DNA from: Actinomycetes bacterium
GTDB taxonomy: Bacteria > Actinomycetota > CALGFH01
Length of the DNA: 5,366 nt
Assembly: GCA_030146615.1 (NCBI GenBank)
Contig: JASLBL010000585.1
Location: forward strand, 1 to 5,366
Reading direction: 5' to 3'
Position 1 is the first letter of the stretch. Every line of letters starts with the position of its first letter. The notes under the pieces were generated by a model that had not been told where the DNA came from, searched no databases, and saw only the letters and a list, made by a program, of their open reading frames with translations. A program made the translations under genes and the position numbers. Below, piece after piece: positions 1-4,454 of this stretch.

Positions 1-263
1 CCCATGTGGTCCTCGTGGGCGTGGGTCAGGACCACCCCCACGACCCGCTCCGGCTCCTCGGCCAGCCAGGCGAAGTCGGGCAGGATGATGTCGACGCCCG
101 GCTGGTCGGCGTCGGGGAAGGCCAGCCCGCAGTCGATCAGCAGTCGGGCCCCGGCGACCTCGACCACCGCGCAGTTGCGCCCGATCTCCCCCAGCCCGCC
201 CAGGAACGCGACCCGGGTGGCCCCGGGTGCCGCCGGCGGAAGCCCCTGGCCGACCTCAGTCAC
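1..263 (-). CDS. rnj: Ribonuclease J, N-terminal part (cut by window edge)
   Basis: RNase J is a cytoplasmic metallo-beta-lactamase/beta-CASP nuclease with endo- and 5'-3' exonuclease activity in mRNA decay and rRNA maturation. The 87 complete codons visible carry the family opening: a strand reading RVAFLGGLGEIGRN (about residues 16-29), then LLIDCG, then the QPGVDIILPDF motif typical of RNase J, and the zinc-ligand motif THAHEDHMG at residues 80-88 (H81, H83, D85, H86). The gene continues beyond base 1, so most of the beta-lactamase domain, the beta-CASP domain and the C-terminal domain are not visible. The start is GTG at 263, chosen because GGAG (271-268) lies 4 nt upstream and homology begins soon after. 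It overlaps the end of dapA by 8 nt in another frame, implying translational coupling. The dapA-rnj order is the usual actinobacterial arrangement. Identification is confident; the exact start is slightly less so. Confidence 0.93.
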   Translation of the reverse strand, partial: MTEVGQGLPPAAPGATRVAFLGGLGEIGRNCAVVEVAGARLLIDCGLAFPDADQPGVDIILPDFAWLAEEPERVVGVVLTHAHEDHM

Positions 264-1149
264 GGGGCTCCAGTCCAACCCCGGCCAGCAGGCCGCGGGC
301 GAACTCGACCTGGTCGGGGGTGGCGTCGACCAGCGGCGCCCGCAGCGGCCCGGCGGGCAGGCCGAGCAGGTTCATGCACGCCTTGAGCAGGATCGGGCTT
401 GAGGTGGCGAACAGGCCCTCGAACAGCTCCAGGTTGGCCAGGTGCAGCTCCAGGGCCCGGGCCGTGTCGCCGCCCTCGAAGGCCCGCACCAGCTCCTGGA
501 GGGCCGGCCCGACCAGGTGGGCGGCCACGCTGACCACGCCGACCCCGCCGACGGCGAGCAGCGGCAGGAGGTTCTTGTCGTCGCCCGAGTACTGCTCGAT
601 CTGGCCGCCGGTGTCGCGGTGCAGGCGGCTGGCCGCGGCCATGTCGCCGACCGCGTCCTTGACCGCGACCACGTTGTCGAGACGCTCGAACAGCCGGACC
701 AGCGTCGGCACCTCGATGGTGCAGGCGGTCCGGCCGGGGATGTTGTAGAGCATGCAGGGCAGCCCGGTGGCGCCGGCAATGGCCGAGAAGTGGGCGATCA
801 GGCCCGACTGGGGCGGCTTGCTGTAGTAGGGCGTGACCAGCAGCAGCGACCCGGCCCCGGCCTTCTCGGCCAGGCGGGTGAGCTCGACCGACTCGGCGGT
901 GGAGTAGGTCGAGGTGCCGGCCATCACCCGGTCGCCGCCGGCGACCTCGACGACCGCGGCCCACAGGCTGGCCTTCTCGTCGGCGGTCAGGGTCGGCGAC
1001 TCACCGGTGGTGCCGGCCACGACCAGGGTGTCGGTGCCGGTGTCGAGCAGATGGCGGGCCAGACGCTGGGCGCCGTCGACGTCCAGGTTGCCGTCAGGGC
1101 TGAACGGGGTGGCCATGGCGGTGAGCACACGACCAAAGCGACCTGGCAT
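256..1149 (-). CDS. dapA: 4-hydroxy-tetrahydrodipicolinate synthase (DapA)
   Basis: DapA is a cytoplasmic TIM-barrel class I aldolase that condenses pyruvate with aspartate semialdehyde, the first committed step to diaminopimelate and lysine. The 297-aa product has the normal family length. Visible landmarks are GTTGES at residues 46-51 (substrate-binding threonines), PYYSKPP at 107-113, LYNIPGRT at 134-141 with the catalytic tyrosine Y135 and the carboxylate-binding R140, and VAVKDAVGD at 161-169 with Schiff-base lysine K164. GGVGVVSV at 201-208 closes the active site. All key residues are present, so it should be active. The ATG at 1149 is preferred over a 53-residue longer in-frame opening because homology begins at MPGRFGRVLTAMATPF and a GGAGGA ribosome site (1161-1156) lies 6 nt upstream. 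Its stop overlaps the rnj start by 8 nt, so the two genes form an operon. A TAGAAT -10 candidate lies at 1226-1221. Confidence 0.97.
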   Translation of the reverse strand: MPGRFGRVLTAMATPFSPDGNLDVDGAQRLARHLLDTGTDTLVVAGTTGESPTLTADEKASLWAAVVEVAGGDRVMAGTSTYSTAESVELTRLAEKAGAGSLLLVTPYYSKPPQSGLIAHFSAIAGATGLPCMLYNIPGRTACTIEVPTLVRLFERLDNVVAVKDAVGDMAAASRLHRDTGGQIEQYSGDDKNLLPLLAVGGVGVVSVAAHLVGPALQELVRAFEGGDTARALELHLANLELFEGLFATSSPILLKACMNLLGLPAGPLRAPLVDATPDQVEFARGLLAGVGLEPRD

Positions 1150-1155
1150 GGCGGG

Positions 1156-1161
1156 TCCTCC
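1156..1161 (-). promoter_or_regulatory. Ribosome binding site of dapA
   Basis: On the minus strand GGAGGA sits 6 nt before the ATG at 1149. It decides the dapA start against the upstream in-frame alternatives, which lack conserved sequence. Confidence 0.85.
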
Positions 1162-1187
1162 GAGCGACGGGTACGCGGCCGTGACAG

Positions 1188-1213
1188 CCGGCAGCCCCAC
1201 CCGGCCGGCAGCC
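1188..1213. repeat. Direct repeat of CCGGCAGCC in the dapA leader
   Basis: The 9-mer CCGGCAGCC occurs at 1188-1196 and 1205-1213 (17-bp period), between the dapA -10 candidate and its start codon, so it would lie in the 5' untranslated leader. The repeat is directly visible. A regulatory role is only a possibility, and chance duplication in GC-rich DNA is not excluded. Confidence 0.4.
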
Positions 1214-1220
1214 ACCGCCG

Positions 1221-1226
1221 ATTCTA
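1221..1226 (-). promoter_or_regulatory. Candidate -10 element for the dapA-rnj operon
   Basis: The minus strand reads TAGAAT, a good match to the primary-sigma -10 consensus (TANNNT) of actinomycetes and one of few AT-rich hexamers in this spacer. Transcription would begin near 1214 and give a leader of about 65 nt. No convincing -35 hexamer is present at 16-18 bp upstream, which is common in actinobacterial promoters. Confidence 0.5.
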
Positions 1227-1283
1227 CTCGGGCATCCACCCCGAACCGGGGATCTTCGCGTCCTCGGGGTACCAGTTCCAAGG

Positions 1284-1300
1284 TCGTTAGCGGTTCGTTA
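1284..1300. promoter_or_regulatory. Direct repeat TCGTTA with 11-bp period, possible operator
   Basis: TCGTTA occurs at 1284-1289 and again at 1295-1300, one helical turn apart. It sits immediately upstream of the plus-strand promoter candidate at 1309-1338 and upstream of the dapA -10 on the other strand. Same-face spacing is typical of sites for a dimeric or cooperative DNA-binding protein. The repeat is seen; the operator function is inferred. Confidence 0.35.
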
Positions 1301-1308
1301 CCCTCCAT

Positions 1309-1338
1309 TTGCTTTCGTTTGCATGTGTGAGTTACTGT
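1309..1338 (+). promoter_or_regulatory. Candidate promoter for the ESX-like gene
   Basis: TTGCTT at 1309-1314 and TACTGT at 1333-1338 are separated by 18 bp and resemble -35 and -10 hexamers of a primary-sigma promoter. They lie in a locally AT-rich stretch that stands out from the surrounding GC-rich DNA. A start near 1345 would give a short leader of about 33 nt containing the inverted repeat at 1342-1363. Confidence 0.5.
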
Positions 1339-1341
1339 CTA

Positions 1342-1363
1342 CGCCAGCTTCCACAGGCTGGCG
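1342..1363. repeat. Perfect 7-bp inverted repeat in the leader
   Basis: CGCCAGC (1342-1348) and GCTGGCG (1357-1363) are exact inverted copies around the 8-nt loop TTCCACAG. The element starts right at the predicted transcription start and ends just before the ribosome site AAGGGG. It could be a repressor operator overlapping the start point or an RNA hairpin controlling access to the ribosome site. No T tract follows, so it is not a terminator. Confidence 0.5.
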
Positions 1364-1377
1364 AAGGGGTGAGATGG

Positions 1378-1677
1378 ATGGCCGAGCTGCTGGTGATCCC
1401 AAGCGAGCTGGAGCGTGCCGCCGGACGGCTGCAGGCCAGCGCCGACCAGGTCCGCTCGGTGGTCGGAGGCCTCCTCCCGGCCGTCGCTCTCGGCGGGGCC
1501 GCCCTCGGCGACGTCGCCCTGTTCGACCGGTTCCACACCATGTGGGCCCGCTGGGCCACCGAGCTCGGCACCCTCGCCGACGACCTCACCGGCGCCGCCA
1601 GCCGCCTCCAGGCCGCCGCCGCCGAATACCGTTCCACCGACCAGCTGGCCGTTCCCCCACCGACCCACGCCCACTAG
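1378..1677 (+). CDS. Small ESX/EspC-like (type VII secretion target-like) protein
   Basis: This 99-aa product has the build of WXG100/EspC-type type VII secretion substrates: an N-terminal amphipathic helix (about residues 7-30), a short turn region, a second helix (about 46-84), and the secretion-type motif YxxxD at Y84-D88 just after helix 2, followed by a Pro/His tail. No signal peptide or membrane segment is visible. There is no strict WXG; W56 and W59 lie inside helix 2 rather than in the turn. The ATG at 1378 is chosen because AAGGGG (1364-1369) lies 8 nt upstream; an in-frame GTG at 1369 overlaps that site. The gene is transcribed divergently from dapA, alone, with no paralogous partner or secretion component nearby. 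If exported it would be an orphan substrate; otherwise it is a helical protein of unknown role. The family call rests on pattern, not alignment. Confidence 0.62.
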   Translation: MAELLVIPSELERAAGRLQASADQVRSVVGGLLPAVALGGAALGDVALFDRFHTMWARWATELGTLADDLTGAASRLQAAAAEYRSTDQLAVPPPTHAH

Positions 1678-1795
1678 CCGGTTCGATCGCTCACATCCGC
1701 GAGACAGGACTTGGACTTCCCGCCCGCCACATGCGGCGCCGCCCGGCCAGGCGCGCGGCACGGGCCCGTCCGGCTGGCCTCCAGGCGGAACCGCC

Positions 1796-1848
1796 CGACC
1801 CGGGCCCGGACCCCCGACCGGCCCGGGTCCCCCACCGGGCCCGGGTCG
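1796..1848. repeat. 14-bp perfect inverted repeat (hairpin-forming)
   Basis: CGACCCGGGCCCGG at 1796-1809 is exactly complementary in reverse to CCGGGCCCGGGTCG at 1835-1848, with a 25-nt loop. The stem is entirely strong apart from two A:T pairs. It lies 120 bp after the stop of the ESX-like gene and has no following T run, so it could act as a GC-rich, T-less terminator or be part of a repeat element. The arms themselves contain the palindrome CCCGGGCCCGG-type core, so part of the match reflects simple GC palindromes. Confidence 0.55.
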
Positions 1849-1860
1849 CCTACGCGGGTT

Positions 1861-1930
1861 CCGCGGTTGAGCCGCCCAGCGACTCGACCGGCCCCAGCGA
1901 CTCGACCGGCCCGCGGCTGAGCCTCCCAGC
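1861..1930. repeat. 18-bp tandem duplication flanked by an imperfect 20-bp repeat
   Basis: CCAGCGACTCGACCGGCC is present twice, head to tail and without mismatch, at 1876-1893 and 1894-1911. The segments at 1861-1880 and 1911-1930 are also copies of each other with two differences (CCGCGG, then T or C, TGAGCC, then G or T, CCCAGC). Together they form a small nested repeat cluster, consistent with recent slippage on top of an older duplication. Confidence 0.75.
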
Positions 1931-1941
1931 ACGTCTGCGGC

Positions 1942-2000
1942 TGGGCCCCCGGACCGGGAGGGTAGCGAGCTGGCGGGCGGCGTTCCCGCGGTTGTCCACA
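1942..2000 (+). repeat. Dispersed repeat, intergenic copy
   Basis: This 59-bp stretch aligns without gaps to the minus strand of 5160-5102, with 43 identities by hand count. Identical blocks are GGGCCCCCG, CGGGAGGGTAG and CGGTTGTCCACA, all at the same spacing. Weaker similarity continues upstream in the same register to about 1904 (5198 on the other copy). The copy ends with TTGTCCACA at 1992-2000, which equals the DnaA-box form favoured in GC-rich actinomycetes. Confidence 0.7.
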
Positions 2001-2065
2001 CCCCTTGACCCTCTGAAGGCGCGTAGGGCCGGGAGCCGGGCCTCGTGGTTGTCGGCGGGGCGTGG

Positions 2066-2071
2066 CAAGAT
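2066..2071 (+). promoter_or_regulatory. Candidate -10 for a leaderless glycosylase transcript
   Basis: CAAGAT lies 7 nt before the ATG at 2079, the spacing expected when transcription starts at or next to the start codon. There is no recognisable ribosome site before this ATG, which fits leaderless translation, a common mode in actinomycetes. TTGACC at 2005-2010 is a possible -35 of another promoter, but no good partner hexamer follows it at normal spacing. Support is modest. Confidence 0.3.
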
Positions 2072-2078
2072 CCGGGCG

Positions 2079-2993
2079 ATGACCGCCGCGCATCTTCCGC
2101 TTGAGAGTGTTGTCCGGCCGCGCCTGCCGGTGGATCTCCGGCTGACGCTGGGGCCGTTGCGGCGGGGGCCGGGGGACCCGACCAACCTGGTCGACCGGCG
2201 CGGGAGCTGGTGGCGGGCGACCAGGACGCCGGAGGGGCCGGCCACGGCCTGCTACACGCCGGAAGGGAACGGGATCAGGGTCGCGGCCTGGGGGCCGGGG
2301 GCCAGGTGGTGCCTGGAGGCGGCGCCGGAGCTGCTGGGGGCGCGTGACTCGCTGGAGGGGTTCTCCCCCAGCGGGCTGGTCGGCGAGCTTCACCGCCACC
2401 ATCCCGGCCTGCGGATCCCCCGCTCCCAGGCGGTGTTCGAGGCGCTGCTGCCCTCGATCCTGGAGCAGAAGGTCACCGGCCGCGAAGCCCACAACGCCTT
2501 CGCCGCCATCGTCCGCGCCTGGGGCGAACCGGCTCCCGGGCCGGTGCCCCTGCGCCTCCAGCCGACCCCCGAGGCCCTGGCCGTCACCCCCTACTGGGCC
2601 TTCCATCCTCTCGGCGTCGAGCGCAAGCGCACCGCCGCCGTCCAGATGGCGGCCAGCCGCGCCTCCAAGGTCGAGGAGACGGTGGCCATGCCCGCCCCCG
2701 ACGCCCACCGCCGCCTCCAGGCCCTCCCCGGCGTCGGCCCCTGGACCTCGGCCGAGGTCGCGATCGTGGCCCTGGGCGACGCCGACGCGGTCTCGGTCGG
2801 CGACTTCCACCTCCCCCACCTGGTCAGCTACGCCCTCACCGGCGAACGCCGGGGCACCGACGAGCGCATGCTGGAGCTCCTGGCCGCCTGGCCGGGCCAC
2901 CGCGGCCGGGTCCTGCGCCTCCTCACCCGTTCCGGCCGCTACCCCGACCGCCGCGGCCCCCGCATGGCCGTCCGCTCGTTCACCCGGATCTGA
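2079..2993 (+). CDS. AlkA-type HhH-GPD DNA glycosylase (3-methyladenine glycosylase II family)
   Basis: The 304-aa protein is a base-excision repair glycosylase that would remove alkylated bases such as 3-methyladenine, leaving an abasic site. The N-terminal part (about 15-100) matches the family opening PVDLRLTLGPLRRGPGDPT and a later WWRATRTPEGPAT. The HhH-GPD core runs from about 118 to 290: FEALLPSILEQKVTG (120-134), the helix-hairpin-helix LPGVGPWTS at 216-224, and VSVGDFHLP at 238-246, where D242 corresponds to the catalytic aspartate of AlkA. All catalytic landmarks are intact. No iron-sulfur cysteines are seen at the C-terminus, which argues against the MutY/Nth branch. The ATG at 2079 is chosen because homology starts shortly after; the long open frame upstream is non-coding in character. 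It is convergent with the toxin gene, with 9 bp between the two stops. The exact substrate range cannot be read from sequence. Confidence 0.92.
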   Translation: MTAAHLPLESVVRPRLPVDLRLTLGPLRRGPGDPTNLVDRRGSWWRATRTPEGPATACYTPEGNGIRVAAWGPGARWCLEAAPELLGARDSLEGFSPSGLVGELHRHHPGLRIPRSQAVFEALLPSILEQKVTGREAHNAFAAIVRAWGEPAPGPVPLRLQPTPEALAVTPYWAFHPLGVERKRTAAVQMAASRASKVEETVAMPAPDAHRRLQALPGVGPWTSAEVAIVALGDADAVSVGDFHLPHLVSYALTGERRGTDERMLELLAAWPGHRGRVLRLLTRSGRYPDRRGPRMAVRSFTRI

Positions 2994-2998
2994 CCGGA

Positions 2999-3011
2999 CG
3001 GCTCAGAGCCG
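2999..3011. repeat. Short inverted repeat between convergent genes
   Basis: CGGCT (2999-3003) and AGCCG (3007-3011) pair around the loop CAG, overlapping the toxin stop codon and lying 5 bp after the glycosylase stop. It is the only hairpin candidate in this very tight convergent junction. With a 5-bp stem and no T tract it is a weak bidirectional terminator candidate at best. Confidence 0.25.
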
Positions 3012-3347
3012 GAGCAGAAGCCGGAGGCGATCCTGGACGGAGCTCAGTACGGCCGCAGGCACGCTGCCGAACGCACGGGAACCCAGCCGCTCTGTGGAGA
3101 GCGAACGGACCTGCTCGCACATCGCGAAGCTGACCTCGCGCAATCCCCCCGCCGGTGGGTGAACCTCGACATGCGTCGGGACACCTCGCCTGCGGGTGGT
3201 GAAGGGAACCGCGACGACAAGATCCGCCGCGCTCTGGTTGATGGGGTCCGCCGAGACGATGAGGACGGGTCGCTCGCCAGCCGGCTCGCGTCCCCGGGTT
3301 GGCCCAAGTTCGGCAAGCCACACCTCACCGCGGCGGATGGTCCTCAC
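3003..3347 (-). CDS. MazF/PemK-family endoribonuclease toxin
   Basis: The 114-aa product is a toxin of the MazF/PemK fold, which cleaves RNA at short specific sequences and halts growth unless bound by its antitoxin. Family landmarks are RRGEVWLAELGPTRG at 5-19, the RPVLIVS strand at 26-32 with R26 matching the catalytic arginine, and VPFTTR at 47-52 with T50/T51 at the catalytic threonine position. The C-terminal part EQVRSLSTERLG (78-89) and the final helix are also as expected, and the length is typical. The start is GTG at 3347, which overlaps the antitoxin stop as GTGA; there is no clear ribosome site of its own, so expression should depend on coupling to the antitoxin. All catalytic residues are present, so it looks functional. 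The cleavage sequence and cellular target cannot be predicted. Confidence 0.93.
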   Translation of the reverse strand: MRTIRRGEVWLAELGPTRGREPAGERPVLIVSADPINQSAADLVVAVPFTTRRRGVPTHVEVHPPAGGLREVSFAMCEQVRSLSTERLGSRAFGSVPAAVLSSVQDRLRLLLRL

Positions 3348-3592
3348 AGATCATCGAGTCCGTCGGCGAGCGTTGCGTGCCACTCCGCCCGCTCGGCAAG
3401 CTCCTCTTCCCAGGCGACCGGGTCGGCCTTGAGCCTCTCGAAGGCGGCGTTGAACTCCGCATAGAACTGCTCGCGCCGGTAGTTCTCCACCGCACGCTCG
3501 AGCACCTTCTGCAGCGGCTCCCCAGAGGCCGCGGCCAGCTTCCGGAGCAGCTCGTGGGTCTCCTCACTCACTCGAACCGTCGTCGACGCCAT
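3344..3592 (-). CDS. Antitoxin of the MazF-like toxin (ribbon-helix-helix type)
   Basis: This 82-aa protein precedes the toxin and should neutralise it by direct binding and repress their shared promoter. Residues 4-40 fit a ribbon-helix-helix DNA-binding fold: strand TTVRVS, helix ETHELLRKLAAASG, turn, helix PLQKVLERAVENYRR. Residues 41-82 form an acidic, aromatic tail (EFNAAFERLKADP, WEEELAERAEWHATLADGL) of the type that wraps into the toxin groove. The start ATG at 3592 has GGGGAG (3603-3598) 5 nt upstream. Its stop TGA overlaps the toxin GTG by 4 nt. It starts 43 nt after the nei2 stop, behind an AT-rich promoter-like spacer, so the pair probably has its own promoter. The family name (MazE-like versus other RHH groups) is uncertain, the antitoxin role much less so. 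Confidence 0.88.
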   Translation of the reverse strand: MASTTVRVSEETHELLRKLAAASGEPLQKVLERAVENYRREQFYAEFNAAFERLKADPVAWEEELAERAEWHATLADGLDDL

Positions 3593-3640
3593 ACCGACTC
3601 CCCAATTGTTGCGTCAAATTTATCTACAATGCAGTCTACA
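3593..3640 (-). promoter_or_regulatory. AT-rich promoter/operator of the toxin-antitoxin operon
   Basis: This spacer is strikingly AT-rich against its surroundings. On the minus strand it holds TAGATA, a plausible -10, and the repeated hexamer TGTAGA (3640-3635 and 3628-3623, 12-bp period). The upstream hexamer overlaps the nei2 stop codon. ATTGT (3605-3609) and ACAAT (3626-3630) on the plus strand form a 5-bp inverted repeat with a 16-bp gap. A ribbon-helix-helix antitoxin would be expected to bind short repeats like these. The repeats are seen; promoter and operator roles are inferred. Confidence 0.5.
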
Positions 3641-4445
3641 TCTTTGTGACCGGACCCGGTCCGGGCCCCGGCTGGCAGGTGGGGCACCAGTAGGTGACCC
3701 GTTCGCCGTCGTAGCTGGGCTGGTCGGCCTTGCGGATGGGGGTGGCGCAGCGGCGGCAGGGCTTGCCGGTGCGGCCGGCGACCCAGCTGGTGCGGCCGGG
3801 GCGGGTGTCGCCGGTGGTGATCTGGTTGCCGGTGGTGCGGTTGGCCTCCATCAGGCGCTTGAGGAGGTCGACCATGCCCTCGAGGTCTTCGACCTCGCCG
3901 GCGGGGGTCCAGGGGTCGACGCCGCGGAGGAAGCAGACCTCGGACTTGTAGACGTTGCCGGGGCCGGCGATGGCGCGCTGGTCGAGCAGGGCGGTGCCGA
4001 TGGCGCGGGAGGGGTCGGCGCGGAGTCGGCGGAGGGCTTCGGCCGGGTCCCAGTCGGGGCCGAGGACGTCGGGGCCGAGGTGGCCGACCACCTCATGCTC
4101 GTTGGCGGTGGGGAGCAGCTCGCAGATGGCCAGGCGGAAGCCGACCGCGACCCACGGCTCGGTGCGGAGGACGGCTCGGACCTGGAAGTCGGGGCCGCGC
4201 CAGCGCTCCCGAGGGCGGTACAGATGCCAGGCGCCCTCCATCTTGAAGTGGGTGTGGAGGGTGGTGCCGGCGTCGGTCCGCAGCAGCAGGTGCTTGCCGC
4301 GGGCGGCAACCTCGCGGACGACCTGGCCGCTGAGGTCGGCGGTGGCGAACCGGGGGACGCGGAAGTCGGTGGCGAGGAGCCGCTGGCCGGCCAGGGCGGT
4401 GTGCATGCGGGTGGCGGCCAGGAAGACGGTGTCTCCCTCCGGCAT
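3636..4445 (-). CDS. nei: Fpg/Nei-family DNA glycosylase, Nei2 type (endonuclease VIII-like)
   Basis: This 269-aa bifunctional base-excision enzyme would remove oxidised bases, mainly pyrimidines, and cut the strand by beta/delta elimination. The mature N-terminus PEGDTV supplies the catalytic P2 and E3. K51 in ARGKHLLL and the HTHFKMEG segment (64-71) match the lesion-binding N-terminal domain. The helix-two-turn-helix domain contains GPGNVYKSE at 161-169 with the DNA-contacting N164. A zinc finger follows with C230, C233, C254 and C257, and R249 in GERVTYWCP. PEGDTV instead of PELPEV places it in the Nei rather than Fpg branch. The short PGPGPGP tail after the finger is a small oddity. The start ATG at 4445 has GGGAG (4455-4451) 5 nt upstream, overlapping the lhr stop; the genes are 9 nt apart and clearly co-transcribed. 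The lhr-nei pairing is known in mycobacteria and other actinomycetes. Confidence 0.95.
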   Translation of the reverse strand: MPEGDTVFLAATRMHTALAGQRLLATDFRVPRFATADLSGQVVREVAARGKHLLLRTDAGTTLHTHFKMEGAWHLYRPRERWRGPDFQVRAVLRTEPWVAVGFRLAICELLPTANEHEVVGHLGPDVLGPDWDPAEALRRLRADPSRAIGTALLDQRAIAGPGNVYKSEVCFLRGVDPWTPAGEVEDLEGMVDLLKRLMEANRTTGNQITTGDTRPGRTSWVAGRTGKPCRRCATPIRKADQPSYDGERVTYWCPTCQPGPGPGPVTKM

Positions 4446-4454
4446 CGGAGCTCC

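Larger units (their letters stand above)
1678..2078. other. 401-bp non-coding, repeat-rich gap
   Basis: No convincing coding region lies here. The frames that stay open have compositions such as long Arg/Pro/Gly runs and no family resemblance. The gap holds a 14-bp inverted repeat (1796-1809 with 1835-1848), an 18-bp perfect tandem duplication (1876-1911), an imperfect 20-bp repeat flanking it (1861-1880 and 1911-1930), and one copy of the dispersed repeat shared with lhr (1942-2000). The end of the gap must also hold the promoter of the downstream glycosylase gene. Confidence 0.7.

Noticed and set aside
442..1290. 282-codon plus-strand open frame opposite dapA
   Set aside because: It is the antisense shadow of a gene with every DapA catalytic residue intact.
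1150..1308. 53-residue N-terminal extension of DapA
   Set aside because: It has no similarity to DapA, covers the promoter-like TAGAAT, and the ATG at 1149 has a strong ribosome site.
1810..1870. Intrinsic terminator after the ESX-like gene
   Set aside because: The strong hairpin is not followed by a T run, so a classical terminator cannot be claimed.
1861..1930. CRISPR array
   Set aside because: The repeats are directly adjacent without spacers and only two units occur; no cas genes are present.
1992..2000. Replication origin
   Set aside because: There is a single DnaA-box-like 9-mer in the gap, no cluster, no AT-rich region and no origin-linked genes.
1871..2008. Intergenic repeat copy as a remnant of a duplicated lhr gene
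   Set aside because: The parallel frame would encode a similar peptide (GPPDREG, VVHTP), but mismatches are spread evenly over codon positions and none of the conserved Lhr motifs flank it. A non-coding repeat explains it better, though a fragment duplication is not fully excluded.
1323..2078. Long open frame running into the glycosylase gene from upstream
   Set aside because: It passes through the ESX-like gene in another frame and through repeats, with Arg/Pro-rich shadow composition; only the part from 2079 shows family similarity.
1674..2900. 408-codon minus-strand open frame opposite the glycosylase
   Set aside because: It is a GC-rich antisense shadow, full of Gly/Arg/Pro with no recognisable family, while the plus strand encodes a clear glycosylase.
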